NCBI GenBank assembly: GCA_017536205.1
Contig: JAFXHX010000008.1
Coordinates: 62,001-126,000, forward strand
DNA length: 64,000 bases
From: Clostridia bacterium
GTDB taxonomy: Bacteria; Bacillota; Clostridia; Christensenellales; Borkfalkiaceae
Reading direction: 5' to 3'
Shown piece by piece: positions 9,305 through 18,158 of this stretch; the first letter of the stretch is position 1, and the number at the start of each line of letters is the position of its first letter. The translations under genes were made by a program, and so were the position numbers. The notes beneath the pieces are model-generated. The model saw only the letters and a program-made list of their open reading frames with translations. It was not told the origin of the DNA and did no database searches.

Positions 9305-10618
9305 ATGAGATATTATAAAGTAATTACATACGGATGCCAAATGAACGAACACGAGTCGGAAAAACTTGGTGGAATACTCGAAAATATGGGCTATATTGAA
9401 GCCGAAAACACCGAAAGTGCCGACGTTATCGTTTTTAACACCTGCTGTATAAGAGAAAACGCCGAGCAACGCGCAGAAGGCAATATAGGCGCACTTAAAA
9501 AACTAAAAAAATCAAATAAAAACAAAATTATTGCCGTTGGTGGTTGCATGACGCAACAAAAAGGCAGGGCAGAACTTCTTAAAAAGAAGTTTCCGTTTAT
9601 TGATATTATTTTCGGCACGCATAACCTTGCCGATTTTGAAAGCCTTTTAAAGCGCAAACTTGAAACGGGAAAAAGTTTTATTGAAATATCGAGCGACGAA
9701 TATTCAATGAAAGAATGTAACTACGTTTCAAGAAAAATGTTCCCGTCTGCGCTAGTTAACGTTATGTATGGTTGCAATAATTTTTGCTCGTACTGTATAG
9801 TTCCTTACGTTAGGGGTAGAGAAAGAAGTCGCACCCCAGAAAACGTTGTTAACGAAGTTAAATCGCTAGTAGAAAAGGGCTTTAAAGAAATAACACTACT
9901 CGGTCAAAACGTTGATAGTTATGGTAAAGACTTAACCCCGTCTATCGACTTTGCAGACCTTCTTAAAATGGTTAACGGCATAGACGGCAAGTTTAGAATA
10001 AGGTTTATGTCAAACCACCCCAAAGACGTTAACGAAAAACTTTGCAACACCATAAAAGAGTGCGATAAAGTGTGCAATTCAGTGCATTTTCCCATACAAT
10101 CGGGCTCTAGTAAAGTTTTAAAAGATATGAATAGGCGTTACTTAGGCATTGATTCAATGAATAAAATTGAAATGATGCGAAGTATTATTCCTAACGTTTA
10201 CGTTACAACCGATATTATGGTTGGTTTCCCCGGCGAAACCGAAGAAGATTTTAACGAAACATTAGAGTTTACCAAAAAGGCAAGGTTTAACGGAGCGTTT
10301 ACCTTCGTTTATTCGCCTAGAAAGGGAACAAAAGCGGCCGAAATGCCTAATCAAGTTGACGAAAACGTTAAAAAAGAACGAATTATTAAACTCGTTGACC
10401 TTCAAAACTCAATAAACCTTGAACACTCTTTAAACGCAGTTGGCAAGCAAGTTACCGTGCTATTTGAATCGTTTAATGAAAAAGACGGTCTTTTGTCTGG
10501 TCGTGACGAAGGTGGCAAAGTTATTAACGTTTACCATAATAAAAACCTTATAGGTGAGTTTAAAAACGTTAAAATTACAAAAGCAAACGGAATTACCCTT
10601 TACGGAGAAATTATATGA
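9305..10618 (+). CDS. miaB: tRNA-2-methylthio-N6-dimethylallyladenosine synthase MiaB
   Basis: 437 aa from ATG 9305. It has the N-terminal UPF0004 domain with three cluster cysteines (YGCQMNEHES, NTCC, GGCMTQQ). The radical SAM motif is CNNFCSYC, and a C-terminal TRAM segment follows. It adds the methylthio group to i6A37 of tRNAs reading U-starting codons, downstream of MiaA. In the same operon, mutS overlaps its stop by 4 nt and miaA closes the operon, so both A37 enzymes bracket the mismatch repair genes. The start is set by the promoter: ATG 9305 is predicted to be the first base of the mRNA. Confidence 0.96.
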   Translation: MRYYKVITYGCQMNEHESEKLGGILENMGYIEAENTESADVIVFNTCCIRENAEQRAEGNIGALKKLKKSNKNKIIAVGGCMTQQKGRAELLKKKFPFIDIIFGTHNLADFESLLKRKLETGKSFIEISSDEYSMKECNYVSRKMFPSALVNVMYGCNNFCSYCIVPYVRGRERSRTPENVVNEVKSLVEKGFKEITLLGQNVDSYGKDLTPSIDFADLLKMVNGIDGKFRIRFMSNHPKDVNEKLCNTIKECDKVCNSVHFPIQSGSSKVLKDMNRRYLGIDSMNKIEMMRSIIPNVYVTTDIMVGFPGETEEDFNETLEFTKKARFNGAFTFVYSPRKGTKAAEMPNQVDENVKKERIIKLVDLQNSINLEHSLNAVGKQVTVLFESFNEKDGLLSGRDEGGKVINVYHNKNLIGEFKNVKITKANGITLYGEII

Positions 10619-13197
10619 AAACACCCAAAACGTCTCCTATGATGCAACATTATTTAGAGACGAAGGAAAATTACAAAGACTGCGTTTTGTTTTATAGGCT
10701 TGGCGACTTTTACGAAATGTTTTTTGAAGACGCAATAAAAGTTTCTAAAATGCTAGACCTTACCTTAACCGGAAGAGATTGCGGTAGGGAAGAGCGCGCG
10801 CCTATGTGTGGAATACCTTTTCACGCCGCCGATAACTACATAGCAAAACTCGTTTCTCTTGGCGAAAAAGTTGCAATATGTGAGCAAGTTGAAGACCCTG
10901 CAAACGCAAAGGGAATAGTAGAGCGTCGCGTTGTTAAAATCGTTTCGGCAGGTACTATAACTGAAAACTCGCTACTTGACGATAAAGTTAATAACTTTTT
11001 ATCTTCAGTTGCACTTGATAACGATACTTTTTCAGTTTCTTGGGTTGATATAACTACGGGCGAGTTTTTAGTTCAAGCCTTAAAACCAGGTGCAGACGTT
11101 TCGCAAGTTATCGACCTTTTAACACGCATTTCACCCGCCGAAATAATTTGCAATCAAGAAGTTTACAAACTCTTAAAAAGCCAAAACGCTGTAAGTCGTG
11201 GTGGTTTTTACCTTAATTTATACAAAGAATGGTCATTTAACCCAACCCACGCCGAAAAGTCTTTAAAAGAACATTTTGGCGTTTTAAGCCTTGATTCTTA
11301 CGGTATTACGGGCAATTTACCTGCAATATCGTCCTCTGGTGCGCTTATTGAATATCTTAAAGAAACGCAACAACACGGGCTTATTAACGTTAACACCTTG
11401 CGCCTTATAGAAAACGGCAAAAACCTTTTGCTTGACGCTTCGGCTATCAGAAACCTTGAACTTATAAAATCAATGCGTGACGGTAAGCGTTACGGCACGC
11501 TACTTTGGGTGCTAGACAGTACTAAAACGCCTATGGGGTCAAGGCTACTTAATAACTGGATTTTAAACCCGCTTATTTCAAAAGAAAAAATAAATTATAG
11601 GCTTAATGGCGTTGAAGAACTATATAAAAACGCTCTCATTAGAAACGCTTTAACCGATATTTTAGACTGCGTTAGAGATACTGAAAGGCTTTCAGGCAAA
11701 ATATCTAACGGAAATATCACCCCGAAAGACGCTTATATTTTAAGCGAATCGTTAAGCGTTTTACCATCGCTTACCTTTGCGCTTTCTGGCGCTAGTAGTA
11801 CTGCGCTTAACGACGTTATGAAAAACATTTTTGATTTTAGTGAAGTAACGTCGCTTATAAACCTTGCAATTGATAAAGATATTTCGCAAAACGCACTTAA
11901 AGACGGTGGCTTTATTCGCGACGGTTTCGACCGTGAACTTGATAGGCTACGCTCGCTTTATTCTAATTCAAAAGAAATATTAGACGAGATGGAAGAAAGG
12001 GAGCGCAACGCAACGGGCATTAAAAACCTTAAAATTGATTACAATAGGGTTTTTGGCTATTATATTGAAGTTACTAACTCGTTTAAAGATAAAGTTCCTT
12101 ATTCATACGTTAGAAAGCAAACTCTCGTTAACGCAGAACGATATATTACTGAAGAACTTAAAAATCTTGAAGAAGAACTTTTAACTAGTAAAGAAAAAGC
12201 ATATAAACTAGAACTTGAAATATTTAACAAAATTAAAAACGTTTTAGCCGAGCATATCGTTGAAATACAAAAATCTTCAAAAGCAGTTGCCTTTTTAGAC
12301 TGCTTGTATTCACTTGCAACCGTTGCTAAAAAGAACAGTTACGTTAAACCCGTAATAAGCGATAGGGGAACAAAGTTATCAATACTTGGTGGCCGTCACC
12401 CAGTAGTTGAAAAGGTTTCAAGTTCGCAATTTATCCCTAACGACACGAATATGTGTTCTAGTAGCGACCGTATGATGATTATTACCGGGCCTAATATGGC
12501 GGGTAAATCAACGTATATGCGCCAAGTTGCCCTTATTACGATTATGGCTCACATCGGCTCGTTCGTGCCTGCTAAAAGCGCAGAAATACCTATTACGGAC
12601 AAGATATTTACCCGTGTAGGCGCAAGCGACAATTTAATTTTAGACCAATCAACCTTTATGGTTGAAATGAACGAAGTTGCAACTATTTTAAACAAGGCAA
12701 CTAAAGATAGTTTAATTATTTTAGACGAAGTTGGGCGTGGAACTTCAACGTACGACGGGCTTTCTATTGCTTGGGCAGTAGTTGAATACGTTACTAGCGT
12801 AATAAAGGCAAACACCTTATTTGCAACGCACTACCACGAACTTTCTGAACTTGAAGGCAAGTTAGAAGGCGTTAAAAACTATAAAATACTAGTTAAAGAA
12901 TATAACGGAACAGTGATATTCCTTCGCAAAATACAAGAAGGAAGCGCAAATAAGAGTTTCGGTATAGAAGTAGCGTCGCTTGCGGGCGTTCCCAAAGAAG
13001 TAACTACTAGGGCAAAGTCCATTTTAAAAGAACTTGAAAATAAAGACTTAAATAGGCCACAAAACCAAGCCCTTGAAGTTAGCGACAAACCCGATAATAA
13101 CGCTTTAAACGAACTATTAAGCGCTGATTTAGACGCTATGTCGCCAAGAGACGCCCTTGATTTTTTATATTACTTAAAAAGTAAAATTGGAGAATAA
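10615..13197 (+). CDS. mutS: DNA mismatch repair protein MutS
   Basis: 860 aa, typical MutS1. The mismatch-wedging motif GDFYEMF is near residue 28. The Walker A is GPNMAGKSTYMRQ (near residue 623), followed by DEVGRGTSTYDG and an ATHYHEL signature. It recognises base mismatches and small loops and recruits MutL. It overlaps miaB by 4 nt and is followed after 2 nt by mutL, whose SD lies inside the last mutS codons. The C-terminal tail (about 800-860) is short and hydrophilic, as in Firmicutes homologues that carry a clamp-binding motif. Confidence 0.97.
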   Translation: MKTPKTSPMMQHYLETKENYKDCVLFYRLGDFYEMFFEDAIKVSKMLDLTLTGRDCGREERAPMCGIPFHAADNYIAKLVSLGEKVAICEQVEDPANAKGIVERRVVKIVSAGTITENSLLDDKVNNFLSSVALDNDTFSVSWVDITTGEFLVQALKPGADVSQVIDLLTRISPAEIICNQEVYKLLKSQNAVSRGGFYLNLYKEWSFNPTHAEKSLKEHFGVLSLDSYGITGNLPAISSSGALIEYLKETQQHGLINVNTLRLIENGKNLLLDASAIRNLELIKSMRDGKRYGTLLWVLDSTKTPMGSRLLNNWILNPLISKEKINYRLNGVEELYKNALIRNALTDILDCVRDTERLSGKISNGNITPKDAYILSESLSVLPSLTFALSGASSTALNDVMKNIFDFSEVTSLINLAIDKDISQNALKDGGFIRDGFDRELDRLRSLYSNSKEILDEMEERERNATGIKNLKIDYNRVFGYYIEVTNSFKDKVPYSYVRKQTLVNAERYITEELKNLEEELLTSKEKAYKLELEIFNKIKNVLAEHIVEIQKSSKAVAFLDCLYSLATVAKKNSYVKPVISDRGTKLSILGGRHPVVEKVSSSQFIPNDTNMCSSSDRMMIITGPNMAGKSTYMRQVALITIMAHIGSFVPAKSAEIPITDKIFTRVGASDNLILDQSTFMVEMNEVATILNKATKDSLIILDEVGRGTSTYDGLSIAWAVVEYVTSVIKANTLFATHYHELSELEGKLEGVKNYKILVKEYNGTVIFLRKIQEGSANKSFGIEVASLAGVPKEVTTRAKSILKELENKDLNRPQNQALEVSDKPDNNALNELLSADLDAMSPRDALDFLYYLKSKIGE

Positions 13198-13199
13198 TA

Positions 13200-15089
13200 A
13201 TGTCAAAAATAAACGTTCTTGACAAAAAAGTATATACCCAAATAGCAGCGGGTGAAGTTGTTGAAAGACCTTCTTCCGTCGTTAAAGAGTTAGTAGAAAA
13301 CTCAATCGATGCCGGTGCTACCGAAATAACCGTTAATATCGTAGGTGGCGGTAAAGACCTTATTGAAGTTGTAGATAACGGCTCTGGTATACTTAAAGAA
13401 GATATAGAAAAGGCAATACTTCCGCACGCCACTTCAAAAATATCAACAACAAGCGATTTATCTTCAATTAAAACGCTTGGTTTTAGGGGAGAAGCGCTTC
13501 CGTCTATCGCATCGGTTTCTAAAATAAAAATTACTTCTAACACGGGCGCTAGCGAAATAGGTTACACTTTAGAAACTAACGGACTTGATAAGCCCGAAGT
13601 TTACGACTGTCCGTCAAACAAGGGAACTTACGTTACCGTTGAAAACTTGTTTTACAACACTCCTGCAAGGCAAAAGTTTTTAAAAACTGAAAGAAGTGAA
13701 GAAAACGACGTGCAAGACGTTGTTTCTAGATTAATTTTAGCAAACCCAAACGTTTCAATTAAATATTACGTTAAAGACAGTTTAATGATTAACTCTTACG
13801 GCGAAGGTATTGAAGACGCCATCGTTGCAGTTTACGGAAACACCTTTTTAAACGAGTGTTTTAAAATATCTAACTACGTTCACGGCGTTAAAATCGAGGG
13901 TTATATAGGCAAAATTAACCACACGAAATCAAATAGAACGTATCAAACGGTTATTTTAAACGGCAGATACATTGTTAACCAAACTATTCAAACTGCAGTT
14001 TTTAATGCGTATTCCGGCTATTTAATGAAAAGAAGATATCCACAATACGTTTTATATGTAACCGTTCCCGAAGAAATTGTTGACGTTAACGTTACGCCAA
14101 ATAAAACCGACGTCCGATTTATTGATAACTCTGTAATTTACGGCGCAATTTATTCAACTATTAGCAAGGTTTTAGATGGAACAGACACTGCGCTCGACGT
14201 TATTTTAAAACCCGAAGAAGTTTATTTTAAATCGCCAGAAGCGGTTAGAAAAGAGTTAGAAGAAAAGAAAAACGCCCCTAAAGAAGAACTTCGTCTTGTA
14301 ACAACTTACGGCAACACAACCTTTAACACGGGTAGTTATAAGCCCGATAAGTTCGTTGATTTGTTTGAAAACTTTAAGGTGGCCGAAGACGACGACGTTT
14401 GCGAAACTTCTTCGCAAAATAGCCGTAACCCCGAAAAAGAAGACGTTTTTGCCGCAAATAAGCGCTACATTGAAGAATTAGAACTTAAAAAGGCAAAGCA
14501 AGAAAGTATTCCCGTTAACTACGAATTAAAGTACATCGGTCAAGCGCTAAATGCATTTTTAATATTTGAAATGGGTGGCGACCTTTATCTTGTTGACCAA
14601 CACGCCGCTCACGAACGCTTACTTTATAATAAGTTTATTAACCAAAGAAGACTAGGCGATAAGCAAGTTCAACCACTTTTAATTCCTTACGTTTTAAAAA
14701 CCAACTCGCTTGAATATGAGTTTATAATGGATAAACTCTCTTACGTTTTAGACCTTGGCTTTGAAATAAGCCCCGTTGAAGGTGGTAATTTTAACGTTTA
14801 CGCCGTTCCTAACGAGTTTGTAGACATTGATTTTGACAACTTCTTTAACGACGTTTTATCCGATTATCAACTTCGCCGTGAAAATATTCCCGAAGTTATT
14901 AACGATAAAATTATTCAAAAGGCGTGCAAGTCGGCAATAAAAGCGGGCATGAAACTTAACCAAAGTGAAGTTGACGCTTTAATTACGCTTTTAAACGGCA
15001 ATATCAACCTAAAATGTCCGCACGGAAGACCTATTGCAGTTAAAATATCACGCACTGAAATTGACAAGTGGTTTAAGCGAATAGTATGA
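13200..15089 (+). CDS. mutL: DNA mismatch repair endonuclease MutL
   Basis: 629 aa. N-terminal GHKL ATPase with ELVENSIDAGA, DNGSGI and GFRGEAL; acidic linker about 340-440; C-terminal dimer/endonuclease domain. The C-terminus has DQHAAHERLLYN (near residue 465), ACKSAIKAG and CPHGRP, so this is a nicking MutL of the MutH-less type. The second glutamate of DQHA-x2-E-x4-E is replaced by Asn. The start ATG 13200 is preceded by GGAG at good spacing inside the mutS tail. Its last bases overlap miaA (ATGA). Confidence 0.96.
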   Translation: MSKINVLDKKVYTQIAAGEVVERPSSVVKELVENSIDAGATEITVNIVGGGKDLIEVVDNGSGILKEDIEKAILPHATSKISTTSDLSSIKTLGFRGEALPSIASVSKIKITSNTGASEIGYTLETNGLDKPEVYDCPSNKGTYVTVENLFYNTPARQKFLKTERSEENDVQDVVSRLILANPNVSIKYYVKDSLMINSYGEGIEDAIVAVYGNTFLNECFKISNYVHGVKIEGYIGKINHTKSNRTYQTVILNGRYIVNQTIQTAVFNAYSGYLMKRRYPQYVLYVTVPEEIVDVNVTPNKTDVRFIDNSVIYGAIYSTISKVLDGTDTALDVILKPEEVYFKSPEAVRKELEEKKNAPKEELRLVTTYGNTTFNTGSYKPDKFVDLFENFKVAEDDDVCETSSQNSRNPEKEDVFAANKRYIEELELKKAKQESIPVNYELKYIGQALNAFLIFEMGGDLYLVDQHAAHERLLYNKFINQRRLGDKQVQPLLIPYVLKTNSLEYEFIMDKLSYVLDLGFEISPVEGGNFNVYAVPNEFVDIDFDNFFNDVLSDYQLRRENIPEVINDKIIQKACKSAIKAGMKLNQSEVDALITLLNGNINLKCPHGRPIAVKISRTEIDKWFKRIV

Positions 15090-15988
15090 ATAAAAAACTA
15101 ATTATTATTTGCGGACCAACTGCCTCTGGAAAATCGGCGCTCGCTTTAAAACTTGCAAAACTTCTTGACACCGAAATTATATCGGCAGATAGTTTAGCCA
15201 TTTATAAACGCCTTGATATAGGAACGGCAAAGCCAACTATAAAAGAACAAAGCGAAGTTAAACACCACCTTATAAACGTTGTAGAGCCAACCGAAACGTT
15301 TTCAGTTTCAAACTTTGAAGAACTAGCACTACCCATAATTAGCGACCTTTTAAGTAGGGGCAAACACCCCATAATTTGTGGTGGAACGGGTTTTTATATC
15401 AATTCAATTTTATATAAGTTAAGTTACGGCAACGCTCAAGCCAACCTTGAAGTTAGAAAAAAATATCAAGACCTTTTTGAAAAAGAAGGAGCATTAACAG
15501 TTTATAGCGAACTACAAAAAGTCGACCCTGAATCTGCTAAAAAACTTCACGCTAACGACGTTAAAAGGGTAATTCGCGCGCTTGAAATATTTTATTCAAC
15601 GGGCGTTAAAAAGTCCTTGCAAAACGACGTTTTAACCCCACGCTTTGATTACGTTGCAGTTACCCCCGAACTTGATAGACAAACGCTTTATAATAGAATT
15701 GAAAAACGCGTTGATAGTATGATAAGCGACGGGCTTATTAGCGAAGTTAAAGGGCTTATTAGCGACGGAATTAACCTTTCGCATCAAAGCATGCAGGGAA
15801 TAGGTTATAAAGAAACTTACGACGCTGTAATTACAGGCGATTATTCAAGTTTTATAGACCTTATTAAACTTAACACACGCCACTATGCAAAACGCCAAAT
15901 TACCTTTTTTAAGCGCCTTGAAGGGCTTAAAACCGTTAGTTCTAACCCTGATATAGGCGTTCAAGAAATATTGTCGTTACTAAAATAA
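15086..15988 (+). CDS. miaA: tRNA dimethylallyltransferase MiaA
   Basis: 300 aa. P-loop GPTASGKSAL at the N-terminus, followed by SADSLAIYKRLDIGTAKP, GGTGFYINS and QGIGYKE motifs of the DMAPP:tRNA transferase family. It adds the isopentenyl group to A37; MiaB, the first gene of the same operon, then methylthiolates it. The start overlaps the mutL stop by 4 nt, and a strong terminator follows the stop directly. Confidence 0.97.
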   Translation: MNKKLIIICGPTASGKSALALKLAKLLDTEIISADSLAIYKRLDIGTAKPTIKEQSEVKHHLINVVEPTETFSVSNFEELALPIISDLLSRGKHPIICGGTGFYINSILYKLSYGNAQANLEVRKKYQDLFEKEGALTVYSELQKVDPESAKKLHANDVKRVIRALEIFYSTGVKKSLQNDVLTPRFDYVAVTPELDRQTLYNRIEKRVDSMISDGLISEVKGLISDGINLSHQSMQGIGYKETYDAVITGDYSSFIDLIKLNTRHYAKRQITFFKRLEGLKTVSSNPDIGVQEILSLLK

Positions 15989-16017
15989 AAAAATCTCGCT
16001 TGTAGCGAGATTTTTTT
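15989..16017. terminator. Bidirectional terminator between miaA and lexA
   Basis: Perfect inverted repeat AATCTCGCT / AGCGAGATT around 15992-16012, flanked by A-run and T-run. It serves the convergent miaA operon and lexA. Confidence 0.92.
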
Positions 16018-16018
16018 A

Positions 16019-16609
16019 TTAAAACTTGCGGGTTAAACCTTCAACAACACCTAAAATAATTGCGTTATCTAAAACGATATCTTCCATATTGTCGTTTTCA
16101 GGGTGGAGTATAATTTTATTATCTTTTTTATAAAAGCGTTTAACGGTAGCGTCGTCATCGATAAGAGCAACGACTATGTCACCGTTTTCGGCAGTTTCAG
16201 TTTTTCTAACCACTATTTTATCGCCGTTTAAAATGCCGGCGTTTATCATACTTTCACCCTTAACTTTAAGCATAAAAAGCGTTTCTTCACTTTTAAACTC
16301 TTTGGGAAGGGGGTAGTAATCTTCAAGATTTTCAACTGCTAATATGGGCGTTCCTGCAGTTACCGTTCCAACTAGTGGAACTTCAATAAAATCGGCGCGC
16401 TTTTTAACAGAAATTGCACGCTTTTTATCATTATCTTTATTTATTAAGCCCTTATCGCTTAATTTATTAAGGTAGTAATGCGCAGTTGCAGTAGATTTAA
16501 TATTTAAGTCACGGCAAATATCTCTAACCGTGGGCGCATAGCCGTTTTCAGATAAAAACTCTTGAACGTATGCGTATAATTCGTTTAACTTTTGTTCAAT
16601 TTTCCCCAT
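16019..16609 (-). CDS. lexA: LexA repressor
   Basis: 196 aa. Winged-helix DNA-binding domain (about 1-68) followed by the S24 autoprotease domain. The self-cleavage site Ala85-Gly86 lies in GTVTAGTPIL, the nucleophile Ser120 in KVKGESMI and the general base Lys157 in DATVKRFY. It represses the SOS regulon and cleaves itself when RecA is activated. The start is supported by AAAGGTGA about 5 nt upstream. The promoter is TTGCAA-17-TATACT, overlapped by a LexA-box-like palindrome, which fits autoregulation. Confidence 0.97.
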   Translation of the reverse strand: MGKIEQKLNELYAYVQEFLSENGYAPTVRDICRDLNIKSTATAHYYLNKLSDKGLINKDNDKKRAISVKKRADFIEVPLVGTVTAGTPILAVENLEDYYPLPKEFKSEETLFMLKVKGESMINAGILNGDKIVVRKTETAENGDIVVALIDDDATVKRFYKKDNKIILHPENDNMEDIVLDNAIILGVVEGLTRKF

Positions 16610-16629
16610 AATTCACCTTTGTTTTTTAT

Positions 16630-16658
16630 AGTATAACATAAAAAAGTATAAATTGCAA
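16630..16658 (-). promoter_or_regulatory. lexA promoter
   Basis: On the minus strand: TTGCAA (16653-16658), 17 bp, TATACT (16630-16635). The predicted leader is about 15 nt and contains an AAAGGTGA SD site. Confidence 0.75.
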
Positions 16659-16669
16659 ACATTTGTTTA
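16655..16669. promoter_or_regulatory. Candidate LexA operator (SOS box)
   Basis: The sequence CAAACATTTGTTT is close to the Firmicutes/clostridial consensus CGAACnnnnGTTCG / GAACnnnnGTTT, with A for G in the first half. It overlaps the lexA -35 box and lies 20 bp upstream of the divergent -35 box of the Cys-rich gene, so it could control both. Confidence 0.5.
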
Positions 16670-16689
16670 TTTTTTATATTGTAATTTTA

Positions 16690-16718
16690 TTGATTTTATT
16701 TAAAAAGTGTAGTAAACT
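16690..16718 (+). promoter_or_regulatory. Leaderless promoter of the 59-aa Cys-rich gene
   Basis: TTGATT (16690-16695), 17 bp, TAAACT (16713-16718), then 6 nt and ATG 16725. The predicted start point coincides with the start codon. Confidence 0.7.
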
Positions 16719-16724
16719 AAATAT

Positions 16725-16904
16725 ATGAAATGTATTTTGTATGAAAGAGATTGTATAAATTGTGGCGAGTGCGACGAGTTTGAGTATTTAGACGATACTT
16801 GCGATTTAGACCCTAATAAGATTTGCGATAACTGTTGTAAATGTTTAGAAGACGATAACGAGTATCGTGCAATTAAAATAACCGAAATTAAAATTGAAAA
16901 ATAA
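16725..16904 (+). CDS. 59-aa cysteine-rich small protein next to lexA
   Basis: A complete small gene of 59 codons plus TAA. It has nine cysteines in clusters (CINCGEC, then ICDNCCKC) among many acidic residues, and it looks like a small metal-binding or Fe-S protein. Similar Cys-rich peptides with a DLDPNKICDNC-like core occur beside lexA in Clostridia; this is my recollection of context, not a database result. It has a good leaderless promoter and is followed by a terminator hairpin, so it is a transcription unit of its own. It is divergent from lexA across a candidate SOS box, so SOS control is possible. Confidence 0.75.
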   Translation: MKCILYERDCINCGECDEFEYLDDTCDLDPNKICDNCCKCLEDDNEYRAIKITEIKIEK

Positions 16905-16930
16905 AAAAAGCCCTTAAAATAGGGCTTTTT
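16905..16930. terminator. Bidirectional terminator, Cys-rich gene / hflX
   Basis: AAAAAGCCCT (16905-16914), six-base loop, AGGGCTTTTT (16921-16930). It lies between convergent genes. Confidence 0.9.
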
Positions 16931-18158
16931 ATTTTGCTTTAAAATTACTAAACTTATCTAAATGTATTTTTTTAAGCGTTGCCTTGCATAAAACTACGCT
17001 ATCTAAATATTCAAACTCAAAGTCGTCTAAATATTTAGTAAGGGGAGTAAAATCTTTTAATTCGCTATACGAAAGCGAATATGTTTTTTTAACGTAATAT
17101 TTATATAAAACTTTCTCAATAGCCGATAGCAGTGCGTTTATATTTTTACCGTCTTTTGCAGAAATTAAAATATAATCGTTAGGAACTTCTAGAAGGTTTT
17201 CAAGCGCGTCGCATTTATTTAATACGGTTAAAGTTTCGCTAGTTGCGTTAAGACCTTCAAGGGTTGAAGTTGTTACCTTTAACTGCTCGTTATAATCTTC
17301 GGTAGCGTCGCAAACAATAATTATAAGGTCGGCGCTAGTGGCGCTTTCAAGCGTTGATTTAAAGGCGTTTACAAGGTCGTGCGGAATATCTCTTATAAAA
17401 CCTACCGTGTCGGTAATTAAAACGTTTATGCCGTTAATTTTAGCCTTTCTAACCGTTGGGTCAAGCGTTGCAAAAAGTTGGTTTTTAACAAGCACTTGTG
17501 AGCCTGTTAAAAGGTTTAGCAGGGTTGACTTTCCTACGTTTGTGTAGCCTACTAGCGAAATAACGAATTCTTCGTTTTTAGTTCTTCTTGAAGTTTGTAA
17601 GTTGCGCCTTGTTTCAAGTTCTTTTAGTTCGCTTTCAAGTTTGTGTATGCGTTCTTTTATGTGGCGTCTATCAGTTTCAAGTTGCGTTTCACCGGGGCCA
17701 CGAGTGCCTATGCCACCACCAAGCCTTGAAAGCGCTTGACCTTTGCCTTTAAGCCTGGGGTATAAATATTTATTTTGAGCAAGTTCAACTTGCAATTTTC
17801 CTTCGTGAGTCGTTGCCGAGCGAGCAAAAATATCTAAAATAAGGGTAGTTCTATCAATAACATTAACTCCTATTGCTTCTCGTAAATTAAGCGTTTGTGA
17901 AGGGGATAACGCCCCGTCGAAAACAACAGTGTCGGCTTCTAAACTTTCAACTTCAAGGCGTATTTCTTCAACTTTTCCTTTACCTATAAAGGTTGCAGGG
18001 GTAATTTCACGTAGTTTAACGGCGTTAAAGCCAACGGGGCAAGCATCTGCACTTTTTATTAAACTAAATATTTCGTTTTTTAAATAATCTACGCCTAGCG
18101 AGCCTTCTAAAATAGGCTCTATAACGTAAACTTTTTCTATATTTTTAATATCTTCCAT
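16929..18158 (-). CDS. hflX: GTPase HflX
   Basis: 409 aa. N-terminal HflX domain, then the glycine-rich GKGQALSRLGGGIGTRGPGE linker region, a coiled coil, and a GTPase domain with GYTNVGKST (G1, near residue 204), DTVGF (G3), NKCD (G4) and ISAK (G5). HflX binds and splits stalled or heat-damaged ribosomes. It is translationally coupled to the upstream recombinase gene: its ATG shares a base with the recombinase TAA (TAATG). Confidence 0.95.
   Translation of the reverse strand: MEDIKNIEKVYVIEPILEGSLGVDYLKNEIFSLIKSADACPVGFNAVKLREITPATFIGKGKVEEIRLEVESLEADTVVFDGALSPSQTLNLREAIGVNVIDRTTLILDIFARSATTHEGKLQVELAQNKYLYPRLKGKGQALSRLGGGIGTRGPGETQLETDRRHIKERIHKLESELKELETRRNLQTSRRTKNEEFVISLVGYTNVGKSTLLNLLTGSQVLVKNQLFATLDPTVRKAKINGINVLITDTVGFIRDIPHDLVNAFKSTLESATSADLIIIVCDATEDYNEQLKVTTSTLEGLNATSETLTVLNKCDALENLLEVPNDYILISAKDGKNINALLSAIEKVLYKYYVKKTYSLSYSELKDFTPLTKYLDDFEFEYLDSVVLCKATLKKIHLDKFSNFKAK

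Noticed and set aside
9197-9469. Minus-strand frame over the miaB start
   Set aside because: It overlaps the PBP start and the miaB promoter and has no RBS.
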